From NCBI GenBank assembly GCA_013407085.1, contig JACCGJ010014508.1:22963-86962 (forward strand): a stretch of 64,000 nucleotides of DNA, given 5' to 3'. The translations under genes were made by a program, and so were the position numbers. Of the stretch, positions 23,601 through 54,913 are shown one piece after another. This stretch comes from Atriophallophorus winterbourni (lineage: Eukaryota; Platyhelminthes; Trematoda; Plagiorchiida; Microphallidae). The number at the start of each line of letters is the position of its first letter. Position 1 is the stretch's first letter. The notes below the pieces were generated by a model that was not told the DNA's origin, ran no database searches, and worked only from the letters and a program-made list of their open reading frames with translations.

Positions 23601-24296
23601 TCCTTGCAGTTGATTTTGTAGATGCAGTTGGCCGCGAAACATTACCAGGAAACCTGCTCTAATCGATTCATTGCGAACTTTCTTTTCATGATTATGAACT
23701 CCCGATCGTTCTCGAATATTTGCAATTACCTTATATCGTTTTTCCTTGTTTCTCCATTATATAATGAACTAGGAAAATAAAGCGTACTAAGAAGTGAAAA
23801 AGAACTATGTTGAATGTAGTGAAGTATTGAGGGCACAACATGGCGCCTACAACATTGAGCATTGAAGTCAATTTTCACAAATTGCCACTGCCTGGCTTGA
23901 ATCACTGTTCTATGTCAACTGACTAAATCTACGCATTTTTCACCCATGCTTCAACCTAAGTTACTTTTATTTTCTCCATTTATTCTTTTTTCAATATAGT
24001 TTTTCCAGCAAGCCAAGCAATGGAATTATATCCCCCCGGTCCGCTCTTCTAACGGTTCCGGTGATGGGAATGGGGAAACTAGCGATGCACCTCGAACATC
24101 TTCTTATCTTTTGGTCCGTTGGAAAGATTCCCCATCCGATGAAGATGACTCTTCTCCCATCATTCGGAAGGAAATCCGCATTCTCAGTGTTCTTCCCTGT
24201 AGTGTTTTCAGTTTGAAAGATCAGTTAGCACTTGGCGTCAGATTTCTCCCTTCAAACCCAGATGCAACCGGTGTAGTGTCGATCAGCACATGTTGA
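5537..24296 (+). CDS. DIS3L2: DIS3L2 exoribonuclease gene, 15 exons found, 5' end missing
   Basis: The gene encodes an RNB-family (RNase II/R) 3'-5' exoribonuclease. DIS3L2 is known to degrade uridylated pre-let-7 and other oligoU-tailed RNAs in the cytoplasm, independently of the exosome. Fifteen exons with GT/AG borders join without a phase conflict into 2,706 nt (901 codons plus TGA), close to the length of animal DIS3L2 (about 885). Order: cold-shock domain, acidic linker, second cold-shock domain, RNB catalytic domain (motif [18 protein letters not shown] with the four acidic metal ligands; later [17 protein letters not shown]), and C-terminal S1-like domain. There is no PIN domain and the linker and C terminus fit DIS3L2, which argues against DIS3 or DIS3L1. 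The N-terminal ~60-80 residues are not found; that exon may lie in 1-5,536 or upstream. Introns carry elements A and B, LINE tails and PLE remnants. Confidence 0.93.
6868..7455 (+). repeat. GC-rich repeat-like block with (ATA)n end
   Basis: The block is clearly GC-richer than its surroundings (GGTGGGACCCCC, GGCCACCGATAGG). It ends in an (ATA)n tract at 7,435-7,452 and contains no gene-like frame. It may be the 5' region plus tail of a deleted LINE. No second copy is in the window, so this is a guess. Confidence 0.35.
7502..7732 (-). repeat. Element A, full length
   Basis: The copy is reversed, from the GTATGGTATGG tail to CACATCCGG. It lies in the intron between DIS3L2 exons at 5,683 and 8,296. 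Confidence 0.9.
7940..8135 (-). repeat. Element B (hammerhead-like), diverged
   Basis: On the - strand TATCCACCTGATAACGGCA, AACAGTC and ACCGGTAGT survive. The core G of CTGATGA is mutated and the GAAA is lost, so this copy should not cleave. Confidence 0.75.
8296..8824 (+). CDS. DIS3L2: DIS3L2 exon, acidic linker and second cold-shock domain
   Basis: The exon is 529 nt, phase 0 to 1, with acceptor TTGTTAAG and donor GTGAGT. The first ~50 codons are very acidic and Ser-rich ([17 protein letters not shown]), the typical DIS3L2 linker. CSD2 follows, starting at [20 protein letters not shown]. The open frame extends upstream to an in-frame ATG at 8,257, but that lies in the intron and is not a start. 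Confidence 0.9.
8928..9110 (-). mobile_element. LINE 3' coding fragment
   Basis: In reverse it is similar to 47,690-47,870: GTACAAAG-CG, ATATGAAAGCTCTTG, GGGAAGAAC-TGCTCTTGACTC, GCAAGCTGGAGAGAGCAG. It is the C-terminal portion of a non-LTR retrotransposon ORF, heavily mutated. Confidence 0.65.
9449..9536 (+). CDS. DIS3L2: DIS3L2 exon, CSD2 end
   Basis: The exon is 88 nt, phase 1 to 2, with acceptor TTCGTCAG and donor GTGAGT. It encodes [21 protein letters not shown], equal in position to the F-I-C-x-I-x-x-W segment before the RNB domain in DIS3L2. Confidence 0.8.
9606..9705 (+). CDS. DIS3L2: DIS3L2 exon, pre-RNB linker
   Basis: The exon is 100 nt, phase 2 to 0, between TTTTTAG and GTAAGA. 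It encodes [20 protein letters not shown] and the following acidic residues. This matches the G-E-I/L-x-D-x-x-T-x-x-L-L-x-x-x-G-I helix of DIS3L2. Confidence 0.88.
9822..9870 (-). ncRNA. Hammerhead-like remnant of the canonical family
   Basis: On the - strand CTACAGCACGAAACCGGTCG then CGGTGTGTG. This equals the 3' half of the 54.08 kb core. The CTGATGA side is rearranged (TTGATCGAATTGC). It lies close to a PLE remnant (10,265-10,920). Confidence 0.55.
9944..10053 (-). repeat. Element A, 5'-truncated (3' module only)
   Basis: The copy stops at GGCCTAGAC. It carries the three hairpins of the 3' module and a (GTAT)n-like tail. Confidence 0.85.
10265..10920 (-). mobile_element. Penelope-like element remnant, split by element A
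   Basis: The sequence outside 10,386-10,628 matches 23,025-23,390 block by block: CACAGAAGCTT-GTCAG, GTAATCC-TGTGCACA, AGATTGTT-AGATAT, CTTTGTTAT-TCAA. It is assigned to PLE through the 23 kb copy. Confidence 0.65.
10386..10628 (+). repeat. Element A, full length, inserted in PLE remnant
   Basis: The copy is complete, from GCACGGATGTGCAATCGTGC to CATGCCATACCATAC. Both flanks (to 10,265 and to 10,920) match one continuous PLE-like stretch at 23,025-23,390, so this is a nested insertion. Confidence 0.9.
11357..11424 (+). repeat. Element A, 3' module fragment
   Basis: The fragment starts CCCTGACAGTATCTTAGCCC, lacks the middle hairpin, and ends CTTGTGCTTTCATACATACC. It ends ~43 bp before the catalytic DIS3L2 exon at 11,467. 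Confidence 0.75.
11467..11623 (+). CDS. DIS3L2: DIS3L2 exon, RNB catalytic motif I
   Basis: The exon is 157 nt, phase 0 to 1, between CTTTTAG and GTCAGT. It has no start codon, so a start-to-stop ORF scan does not pick it out. It encodes [20 protein letters not shown], then D-F-R-S, then [19 protein letters not shown]. The Asp residues of D-P-x(4)-K-D-x-D-D coordinate the catalytic Mg2+ in RNase II-family enzymes, so the enzyme is predicted to be active. Confidence 0.93.
11740..12110. repeat. Element B inverted pair
   Basis: A - strand copy (11,745-11,985) contains the whole core: CTGTCTCCACCTGATGACGG, CAAGCAGCCAGAAACAGG and TAGTGGAGTGTAAGG. A second partial copy in the opposite orientation follows (about 11,988-12,100). 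AAAGAACCACGATGTTCAAA at 11,930 faces its complement at about 12,030, so a long hairpin with a ~80 bp loop can form. It lies in the DIS3L2 intron after the catalytic exon. Confidence 0.85.
12150..12345 (-). repeat. Element A, diverged
   Basis: The CAAGCAAAGTGACACACAC, CTGTCAGGTTGCCCAG and AATCAATTTAGCATCATG blocks are seen. Confidence 0.65.
12850..13090 (+). repeat. Element A, full length with 14-bp target duplication
   Basis: The copy is flanked by identical CCTTGAATGGCGTT at 12,836-12,849 and 13,091-13,104. The 3' tail is (CATT)n followed by CTTTCTTT. This supports target-primed retrotransposition in this orientation. Confidence 0.92.
13134..13246 (+). CDS. DIS3L2: DIS3L2 exon, RNB core
   Basis: The exon is 113 nt, phase 1 to 0, between CATGCAG and GTAACA. 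It encodes [20 protein letters not shown] and ATSVYLVQK, the most conserved RNB block after the catalytic Asp cluster. A complete element A insertion ends about 45 bp upstream of this exon. Confidence 0.95.
13475..13716 (-). repeat. Element A, full length
   Basis: The copy is reversed with a GTATGTATGTG tail and a 5' end at CACATCCGCG, in a DIS3L2 intron. Confidence 0.88.
13901..14008 (+). CDS. DIS3L2: DIS3L2 exon, RNB core
   Basis: The exon is 36 codons, phase 0 to 0, between TGTTTCAG and GTAAGT. It encodes [18 protein letters not shown] and [13 protein letters not shown], the RNB stretch that reads M-L-P-x-x-L-x-x-x-L-C-S-L-N-P in other members. Confidence 0.95.
15531..15707 (+). CDS. DIS3L2: DIS3L2 exon, RNB domain
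   Basis: The exon is 59 codons, phase 0 to 0, between TATTGCAG and GTACGT. It encodes [20 protein letters not shown], the I-I-R-S-x-x-K-L-S-Y-E-x-A motif of RNB nucleases, then a variable Pro-rich stretch. Confidence 0.94.
15728..15945 (+). repeat. Element A, diverged
   Basis: The copy starts GCACGGGTGTGCAATC, contains CTAGGCCTGGGCAACCC, and ends GGGTTTGTGATATCATAAATAC. Confidence 0.75.
16012..16118 (-). repeat. Element A, 3' module only
   Basis: The tail GGTATGGTATGG is followed by the three hairpins. The copy is truncated at CCTAGAC. Confidence 0.85.
16450..17395 (+). mobile_element. LINE 3' end, split by element A
   Basis: Conceptual reading: [20 protein letters not shown], then FHLRRIR, then the [20 protein letters not shown] region with frameshifts. 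This is the C-terminal part of a non-LTR retrotransposon polyprotein. Element A interrupts it at 17,136-17,356. Confidence 0.75.
17136..17356 (+). repeat. Element A inserted in a LINE tail
   Basis: The copy starts GATGTACAATCATGAAG and ends CTTTTGCTTTCATACATC. The LINE sequence breaks at 17,135 and resumes with TCCATGGTCGACATCGACC at about 17,356. Confidence 0.85.
17872..17996 (+). CDS. DIS3L2: DIS3L2 exon, RNB domain
   Basis: The exon is 125 nt, phase 0 to 2, between CTTTCAG and GTAAGC. It encodes [20 protein letters not shown], equal to the L-R-x-x-R-x-x-x-G-A-L-x-L segment. I chose the donor at 17,997 because GTAAGC is strong and keeps the phase with the next exon. Confidence 0.9.
18394..18619 (+). 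CDS. DIS3L2: DIS3L2 exon, RNB domain
   Basis: The exon is 226 nt, phase 2 to 0, between ACTCCAG and GTTAGT. It encodes [20 protein letters not shown], the invariant L-x-E-E-F-M-L-x-x-N block, and ends at PPKKRLDDL. Relative to human DIS3L2 it has a short insertion ([13 protein letters not shown]) before the R-N/R-H-x-x-P-P motif. Confidence 0.94.
18905..19075 (+). repeat. Element A, 5'-truncated and diverged
   Basis: Contains GCTGGTGTCTCACTGCTAAC and CTAGGCCTGGGCAATC, ending GGCTTGTGATTTCATGC. Confidence 0.75.
19600..19818 (-). repeat. Element A, nearly full length with internal deletion
   Basis: The copy is reversed. The CAGTCAGAGACTG hairpin region is shortened to CAAGCATAGATACTTTC. Its 5' end is at GCAAATCCGTGC. 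Confidence 0.8.
20081..20140 (+). CDS. DIS3L2: DIS3L2 small exon
   Basis: The exon is 20 codons, phase 0 to 0, between TTATTTCAG and GTGAGT. It encodes the poorly conserved helix after R-L-D-D-L, with an isolated G-I-E-L-P turn. It is placed by position and phase, since a skip would also keep the frame. Confidence 0.75.
20305..20405 (+). repeat. Element A, 3' module only
   Basis: The copy starts at GTCTAGGCCTGAGC and ends CTTTCATGCCATACCATAC. Confidence 0.85.
20652..20759 (+). CDS. DIS3L2: DIS3L2 exon
   Basis: The exon is 36 codons, phase 0 to 0, between TGTTTTAG and GTGAGT. It encodes an alpha-helical stretch ending [10 protein letters not shown]. This leads directly into the M-A-x-Y-F motif of the next exon, as R-P-M-Q-M-A-L-Y-F does in human DIS3L2. 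Confidence 0.88.
21729..22100 (+). CDS. DIS3L2: DIS3L2 exon, RNB C-terminal part
   Basis: The exon is 124 codons, phase 0 to 0, acceptor TTTTCCAG, donor GTTCGT (weak but phase-compatible). It encodes [20 protein letters not shown], the signature of the RNB fold that contacts RNA, and [11 protein letters not shown] near the end. It has about 25 more residues than human DIS3L2 between the two motifs. A GTGAGA inside (21,980) could act as a donor, but no acceptor keeps the frame. Confidence 0.94.
22325..22430 (-). repeat. Element A, 3' module only
   Basis: A (GAAT)n-type tail precedes GAAAGCACAAGCCTGATCC, and the copy is cut at TTGCCCAGGC. Confidence 0.85.
22563..22670 (+). CDS. DIS3L2: DIS3L2 exon, S1-like domain
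   Basis: The exon is 36 codons, phase 0 to 0, between TTTGTAG and GTAGGT. It encodes [20 protein letters not shown], a beta-strand pattern matching the C-terminal OB/S1 fold of DIS3L2. Confidence 0.85.
23025..23640 (-). mobile_element. Penelope-like element with GIY-YIG endonuclease remnant
   Basis: The - strand from 23,640 reads [10 protein letters not shown], then [15 protein letters not shown]. This is the GIY-YIG nuclease signature of PLEs (Y-K-I-x-C-x-x-C ... Y-I-G-Q-T-x-R ... R-x-x-E-H). The Tyr codon before I-G-Q-T is a stop (TAA), so the copy is dead. The downstream part carries the [11 protein letters not shown] end typical of PLE polyproteins. Confidence 0.72.
24009..24296 (+). CDS. 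DIS3L2: DIS3L2 terminal exon
   Basis: The exon is 95 codons plus TGA, acceptor TTTTCCAG; a second acceptor 9 bp upstream (ATATAG, 23,999) would add three residues in frame. It encodes [10 protein letters not shown], an acidic turn, and [15 protein letters not shown]. This corresponds to the L-x-x-V-W strand and the final hydrophobic strand of the S1-like domain. No AATAAA signal is obvious close downstream. Confidence 0.88.
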   Translation, partial: QAKQWNYIPPVRSSNGSGDGNGETSDAPRTSSYLLVRWKDSPSDEDDSSPIIRKEIRILSVLPCSVFSLKDQLALGVRFLPSNPDATGVVSISTC

Positions 24297-27200
24297 TCAC
24301 CGCCCATTTTCTCTCAGGTCACCTTGTTTTCACAGTTCTTTCTGTACATATGCACTTGTGCATAGAGACTTGTTGCTAGTGAGATCCCGCCAGTGTGCAA
24401 CCCTCTGTCCATATTTTCGAATCCTTTTTTATTTTTGAAGGAACATTTTGCGATTGTTTGTTATTTTTGACTGGGAAAGGTGGGGAGTATATTTTAGGTT
24501 AGCGAAATTTCGTTTTGCGCGACAGAAAGCGACATTATTTCACAGCTTGTGTCTTTTTGTGATCCAATGATGGCGTCAATAGTATTCGGATGCATATGTG
24601 GCTTACGCTCCTTGCAACAATCAAGAGACATTAGACAATTCATTAGCCCTTGTTTGACAATTAAGCGCATACGAATCACCAAATGAACTCCATCTGCTCT
24701 ACGCATTTACAGATTCTGCCTGCAATCAATCATCCACAATCGTGCTGTCATTGGAATATTGCCAAAGTATACAACACAGTAACCAGTGCTGCATTGCATC
24801 GATTGTGGAACTTATCTTAGTTTCCCCAAAAAGCTAACGTTGAGGTTTTAAATTAGGGTTTATCTTTGACTTTGCGGGAAAAAAGAAGTTGCCTGGACGC
24901 ACCAAAATTGTAATATTGTCGTTACTCGGTTTACGCCTAAATAGTTTGTGGATGTTTATGATTTCACGTCTGTCGATTGACTCCCAGTGGACGGGTGAAA
25001 TATTTACAGTACTCTCATCTTGTGTTAATTTGATTGCCACAGAGTTACATTCAACGACGGTCAGCTACTCCAAGGCGTCATTGATTTCTTGGCTTAAGTT
25101 TAATACTCTGCACGGCACTCCTTCACCTCCAACTTGTCAGATCATGTGTACAATGTTCAAATCATCGACCATCTGAGCTCTTCTACATAAGCAACTTTCG
25201 TCAGATATATTTTCTTTCGTCACTTATATGCATTGGTGTTCCCCAATCGCTACTTTTTGTACGCTTGGTATCTGCCGTGCTTTGGCACGTCTAATTCGGT
25301 CGGAATAGAACCACCATACGGTGAACTTAATATTTTCATTGCTAATTGCTCTTTTTATAATGGTTGTGACTCCTTGTTATCAAACAAGGTGGTTTCCTCT
25401 CATTTAACCAAACCACCGCCACGAATACTGTGCCGTGTGGGTTATGGATGAATGTCTAACGGGATGCTCATACAGAACTAGTCTTCGACCTTAGTTTATC
25501 CGTGGCTAGCGGATGTGTCAATGTGATCAAGTGAAGAACGAGCTGGGTTCAAAGATGACTCCACGACTGGAAGACCACTTGAGACTAACTATTGTTTTAT
25601 TAACGCTCTGGTTGGTGGACAGCAGCGACGATGTCCAATCCACATGATGAATTAGGTACGCGGAAGATATCATCGGGCAAAAGGAAATTCTCCATGGCTT
25701 ATCAGCCCCTTACAGCCTTACCTGAAATATTTGGTTTCAGTTTGTCTTTGAATGGAGAAGTTTCTAAATCGATATTGTTTTAATTGGTTGTTTTCGAATT
25801 CCAGCTAGTATCTCACACTTTCGTAAAAGAACATTGCAGTACTTCTGGCTTACGCATACCATCGCGTTATATAAATTTGCATTGGCAACGACTTTAACTG
25901 GTGGCCTTAAACATTATGTCGTCTGTTTACGCTATATGTCCAAACTCTATTTTCATACTCGTTATGATGCATTCAATTTTGAAATATCTGCTCCAGTTCA
26001 CTTCGTTACAATCCAAAGATATTTACCCAACTCTCATCAATTTTGAGTTAAACTAGTATAAAACTATGGTGAGCCATTCTCGATTGATATTAGGGGATTG
26101 AGAGTCAACCGAAAATCTGGATGTATTCGTCTGATAACCTAAATACGAGACCCGTTCTGAAACGAGGGAGATTACATGCCGCTTTTCTGAAAGAACAGTA
26201 ACGCAATAAGAGTTGGAGTGATGGGAGCCTGAATAAAAAAGAAAACTAGTCTGCTAATTATGATACCGGTAGTACAAGTTGAGTGTAAGGGATATGACCA
26301 ACAACGTAACATTAAGAATGCCCATCCTTAGAAGGCCAGAAGCTTTGGTGAAATCGGATTTCATGAAATCTGCCTGACAACGCGAAAAAGCCCGCTAGGG
26401 AACAAAGCAAATTCGACTGAGGTACCGCGAGATCCACCGTTTGTATGAAGAAGGCATGTCATCGTTTTATTATCACACGGTACAAAGTCAGTGAAACGAG
26501 TCTATATCTTCACTAAAATCGGATTGTGTGTAGTCAACTCAGTCTTTCAAACATTGCGGGATGTGAAGAGTATGGACGAACACTTGTCCGCAAGATCGTG
26601 GATGCAGCTGACCCACGACCTTTGAAAATCATCGCAATTTCACACTCGTTGGAATGTTCAATATAAAGTGTCATCGGACTAAGAAACACGTTTCTTTAAC
26701 CAAGTCTCGCACAACGTAGTCAGACTGAAGTGCTCTTTTAAGAAAGAATGAATATGGCTAACTGGTTCACATTATCAGCTGTGAAGATGGGTTTCGCGCC
26801 ACTTATAAAAATTGTAGTCGCGTCCCATCGAACTTTTCTAATCGATCCTTGTTTTGCGAAATGCTTGCTGGGAGTAACGGTTTAATTCTCAAAGGGTGAT
26901 GAAAACAACTTATTATTAATCCGTCTCTTGGCGAAACCGTCCAGAAAGTTCACGCGTGGAATTATGCCTATGGTTCAAGGCTCACTGAACCTGATCTTAC
27001 TGTCTCCGCCTGATGACGGCAAACAGCCAGAAACCGGTAGTGGTGTGTAAAGGATGGGGATGTGAGCACCACAATGCATTGTCTACGGTCATTTGCTGTG
27101 GTTATTCGCACAGAAAGGCAAGTCCGTATTTGCATACATTGCAAATACGGGTTTTTGGTTCAGACCCATGCGTTTAACACATCTACGTGTTTAAGTCGAT

Positions 27201-28106
27201 CGAACGGGTTGGTTGTGCCAGCCTTATCCAAAAGTGACATGCAAGTTCGCTTGTATGGCGTGACATTACACGCAATGTGTTTATTATTTGGTGGATATAG
27301 TTGAAGGCTATTAGGTAGCAATTGTTTGCGGATGATGGAAGTATGTCTTGTGAATGACGGAAAAGCATGCAAATGAATATTTTATGTCTTGGCTGATTCT
27401 GTTCGTGATCGACGATCTTATGGTGTCGGTGTAAAAAGATCAAGATGATCAGTGCGTTTGAAACTGTAAATTGCTTCTCACTCGTGAAAATGATATCATG
27501 ATCCACAAGTGGTCATCGAATAGTATTTTGATGTTCAGGAGCCCACCACGCAAACGTCATTTGCTTTTACCTGTGGGTTTGAACATTCTCGATAGCGTTG
27601 GATCAAAGACCACGAACGCAATAGAAATGAAGATTAATTTATCCACCAAACTCAGTGCATGAAATCCGTAGGTACGCAACTGGCCTTACAGATTTGTCGT
27701 ACATCACAAAGTTGTCAGGTGTATCCCATATTCCAAAGTTACTATGTGCCGAACCCAACTTTTGCTAAGTTCCAGCAAGAATACTCATCTCCATGTAAAA
27801 GTTTAGCTTCACGTCGTTGTCAGATTTGTGTAAGTTATTTCACTGGCCCTTAATCAACCTGACTCACATAAAATAAGGGTAAAAGGACCAATCCTTTGAA
27901 AAAGTCGATACTCCTTCACCATAATGCAGAGGTCGATCCAACCACACCTGTAGTTTGGTGATATCGAAACATGACTTGTTTCAATGAAATATCACGCCAG
28001 GCTACACACGAGAAGCAATCTTGCATGATGTGGGATAATTTATCGATTATTTTCGTTACAGTAAAATGAGAAAAATAGCATCGTGCAAAATGGATTCTTC
28101 ACTCTA
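24297..28106. other. Intergenic region between convergent genes
   Basis: Both 3' untranslated regions must lie here. It contains one element B copy (26,970-27,090) and no other gene that I can support. I see no clear AATAAA signal tied to either gene. The ORFs of 60-110 codons here have no coding pattern. Confidence 0.5.
26965..27095 (+). repeat. Element B (hammerhead-like), single copy
   Basis: CTGTCTCCGCCTGATGACGG, CAAACAGCCAGAAACCGG and TAGTGGTGTGTAAAGG. The stem I halves GTGG and CCGC pair with one G-U wobble. It lies in the intergenic region. Confidence 0.85.
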
Positions 28107-51709
<23,603 letters not shown>

Positions 51710-52134
51710 CTGGAAAGGATAGACTAGAAAAAGGATACAATTGATCAAAGTGGTAAACCATTGTCAACTTATAATCAAGGGTGGATTCTAATATATTTTA
51801 AAGTGAACAGAAATATTCGGAAACAGCAAACTTATTAAGAGGGAGTAATATATCAACAAATGGGTTATCGCGAACAATAGCGCGTTCCAATTGATGCCGT
51901 GACTATAACCTAGCAACACGCAATATTTTGACGTTTGTTGCAAGCAAAAGAATTCGATGTGATCAAGGTATATATAACTCAATTGCGAACTTACAAAACC
52001 TTGATGTGAATCTGTTCATTTCGGTATTGAACATTTTGTGTCAAACAAAAAGTGAGCACTTTGACTTGGTTGCGTGAGTCGCATATCACAAAGCACTAGC
52101 ATTTACAATAACTTCCAAAAATTATCCATTAATA

Positions 52135-52275
52135 TGTATGTATGTAGAAAAGTACAAGCCTGGCGCGGAAAAAGTGCCGCAAAGTCAGAGACTGCATGTG
52201 GGCTAAGATACTGTAAATTTGCTCAGGCCTAGACAGATATAAGAAAGAAAATAGAAATGATATTGAGATTCTATC
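52135..52275 (-). repeat. Element A, 5'-truncated, diverged
   Basis: (TATG)n tail, AAAGTACAAGCCTGGCGCGG to AAATAGAAATGATATTGAGATTC. Confidence 0.75.
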
Positions 52276-53296
52276 GAATTTCAGAAATAAAGGTTTTAAC
52301 GATTGCAGTAATCAGAAGGAAAGTACGGACTGCTAATATTTGAGCAATGGACATGTTCGGGCAACATCGAAGCTAACTGAGCCGTAATAAGTATGCTTGA
52401 AATTTTTAATTGAAGCTCAACAGTACTTGACAGTACTTGGATCCAGGCTTGTGATTTTATACAGATCCTGCTGGGATCATGAAAGAGGACGGCAACTGAC
52501 CGTATACAATAACCCTTTCTAAGATTTAAAAATATAATGTTTGTAAAGTGGTAAAAGATAGTCATTGTGACGCATATTGGTGAATGCAAAACGCATGCAG
52601 TTAAACTACGAATATCAGCATCAGTATTGCATGGCGATAGTCGACTGAGTACGCAGATTCAGTTTGATAGCACCATCCACTGCGACGGTGTTTCGTAGAA
52701 CACACAGACGTGTGCGCCTGTGAATAAAGGATGGTAGGTCTCGTCGCCGAAAGATGAGAGTGTAGCATGCTGCGTGTCCAATCGATTGAAAAGACGATGG
52801 AAAGCACGCAATCGCAACAAAAAAACCTGACTGTACATGAAGACAAACGTAAAGCGATGATTCACGCGACACAGTACAGTTCGGTTTACACGGAAGAGAG
52901 ATTTAAAATTCTACTGCTTAATGAGAGCAGCACCGAAATTGTGCAGTATTTACCTGGTCCTGATGGGATACACCAGATGATTCTGAAGGCATTGGCAGGT
53001 ATAATACACAAACCACCAGGCCTAATCTTTCGTTTATCCTTGACATTTGGAAGGTTAACACAAGACTGAACGTGCGGCATTGCCAAACACATGTATAAGG
53101 GCGGTGAATCTAGTGATCCGCCTGACTACCGATGGGTAGTTGAGAAAACTCTGGAACGAGTGCTGAAAAAATAGCTAGAAGATTTTCGCTCTCCAACCAG
53201 TCAGTCAATATCTGTTCAGCATGGTTTTACGAAAAGACGATCAGGTGCATCTAATCCCATCATTGCTTACGAGCACCGGTGTACTAAACTTGAACT

Positions 53297-53375
53297 GGGT
53301 CAACCAGTGCTGTACAGTCATAAACTGCACGTTGGCTAAGATACTGTCTGGTTGCCCAGGCCAAGACAGATATGA
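53297..53375 (-). repeat. Element A fragment inside LINE
   Basis: GGGTCAACCAGTGCTGTACAG to GGCCAAGACAGATATGAG. It splits a LINE reverse-transcriptase reading frame. Confidence 0.7.
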
Positions 53376-53424
53376 GAAAAATGGAAATGGAAAAGGGAAC
53401 GAAAATGGAAATGGTAGTGGTATA

Positions 53425-53640
53425 TGGTGGGAAAGCACAAGCCTGATCCAGACAAAGTGACGCACAGTCAGAGACTGCGCATGGGCTAACATACTGTCAG
53501 GTTGCCCAGGCCTAGACAGATATCAGAAATAGAGAATAAAGATGGTAGTGAGACTCCACCGTGTTTCATCATGCAGATCACTACCGGCGGCCAAACAATT
53601 TAGCAGAATGTTAGACGTACAGAACCGAAGTACTGTACGG
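53425..53640 (-). repeat. Element A, full length, inside LINE
   Basis: GGTGGGAAAGCACAAGCC to GAAGTACTGTACGG. LINE coding resumes at 53,650 with VTIFIDFSKAFERV. Confidence 0.85.
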
Positions 53641-54062
53641 TCACCCAGTAGTCACTATCTTTATTGATTTCAGTAAGGCTTTTGAGCGTGTCCCATTCAA
53701 ACATCTGCTATTCAAGCTCTGTGCTCTCGGTGTAAAGGGGTTTGTTCTAAATTGGACTAAAGATTTCCTTACTGACTGTTATACACAGGTCGAGGTTAAT
53801 CGAGTTAAGTTGCGATTACCCGTCCAACTTCCGTGTAACGTTTTATATACGATCCGAATTAAGTTGAGAAAGAAGCCGGTTTTGATTCGAGTAAGCAATG
53901 CTTTACTATTTTAAGAATGAGTGTACAAAAGCTAAAATGTAAATATGGATAGTTTAGTCAAAGGCATACAGAAAGTATACTACAAACAAACGGCAATCAT
54001 GACATTCCGGGTTTTTCCCAGGAATCTGCCTTGTTTAAAAAAGTTCATGTGCATGCATTTCC

Positions 54063-54130
54063 ATCCCATACACCCCACGACCGGTTTCGTGCTGTTTGCA
54101 CTCATCAAGGAGGAACACTAGTAGTAGTTT
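54063..54130 (-). ncRNA. Hammerhead-like core with canonical stem II
   Basis: On the - strand TTGATGAGTGCAAACAGCAC is followed by GAAACCGGTCGTGGGGTG. Stem II (GTGC/GCAC, loop AAACA), GAAA and a GGTC cleavage triplet are canonical. The first core base (C of CTGATGA) is T and stem I is weak, so the copy is probably inactive. Confidence 0.65.
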
Positions 54131-54819
54131 ACTTTAGTGTTTCTCGATTTGGTCCGTACCTGGGAGCGTTGAGAAAGTACAAAAGGTGGTAGAAGGGTAC
54201 GTTTTGAACGAGAGGTACTGAATGTGAACTGTTGAACACAGAGAAGTATGTCAATGTTTCAAAATTATATATCCTGTCGTTTGTGTTGATCTAAATTTGA
54301 AAATGCAATTAAGGTAACATCTGTGATCTGTACTTTAATAGAGAAGCTGTGTTTCAATCGAGAAAACAAAAGTCATCGGTATATGTCAAATTTTCCGAGT
54401 TTTAAATTACAAACTGATAACGCGGAAGCTTTTGTCGATGACGATATCTTGATTTCTTGTGATCACTAGAAATCACTGACTGAGAGACACCAATGGTTTA
54501 TAAACGTGCAGATACCAGACTGGCTGTTGAATCCATTTATTGTTTGCGCGGGTGACACTAATCTCACAATTCAAGAAAACTTAATAAATGTAAAAACGGC
54601 TTTGTTTTAAAGCTTCTGTTAAAAAAATCCTACGCTGATTTTTGGTTGTAGAAAGGAACGATAAAAATATCCACATTTATGGGAGGAAATTCAACGTTAC
54701 TTTTTTACCTTCCCATCATCTTACATGGCTGAAAGCGAGTTCAGTGCAGTTTCTAGATTCCTTACTAATTAAAAAGCACTTGTAAATTGTAAGAAAGGGG
54801 AGATTTGAGACTACTTCTG

Positions 54820-54913
54820 TATGTATTTATAGAGCACAAGCCTGATCCAGGCAAAGTGCCGCACAGTTAGAGACTGTACGCGGCCTATGATACTATCAGA
54901 ATGCCCAGGCCTA
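54820..54913 (-). repeat. Element A, 3' module, fused to LINE ORF
   Basis: GTATGTATTTATAGAGCAC to CCCAGGCCTAGACC. The ATG at 54,901 within it opens the downstream reverse-transcriptase frame. Confidence 0.85.

Larger units (their letters stand above)
52765..53880 (+). mobile_element. LINE reverse-transcriptase remnant split by element A
   Basis: The first part reads LPGPDGIHQMILKALAGIIH, Y-K-G-G-E-S-S-D, K-T-L-E-R-V-L and Q-H-G-F-T-K. The second (53,650 on) reads VTIFIDFSKAFERVPFKHLL. These are RT blocks 0-2 of a Jockey/CR1-like LINE. Two element A copies at 53,297-53,640 separate blocks 1 and 2. The catalytic FADD block is missing. Confidence 0.8.

Noticed and set aside
25834..26046. 70-codon ORF in the intergenic region
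   Set aside because: No similarity that I recognise and no splice or promoter context.
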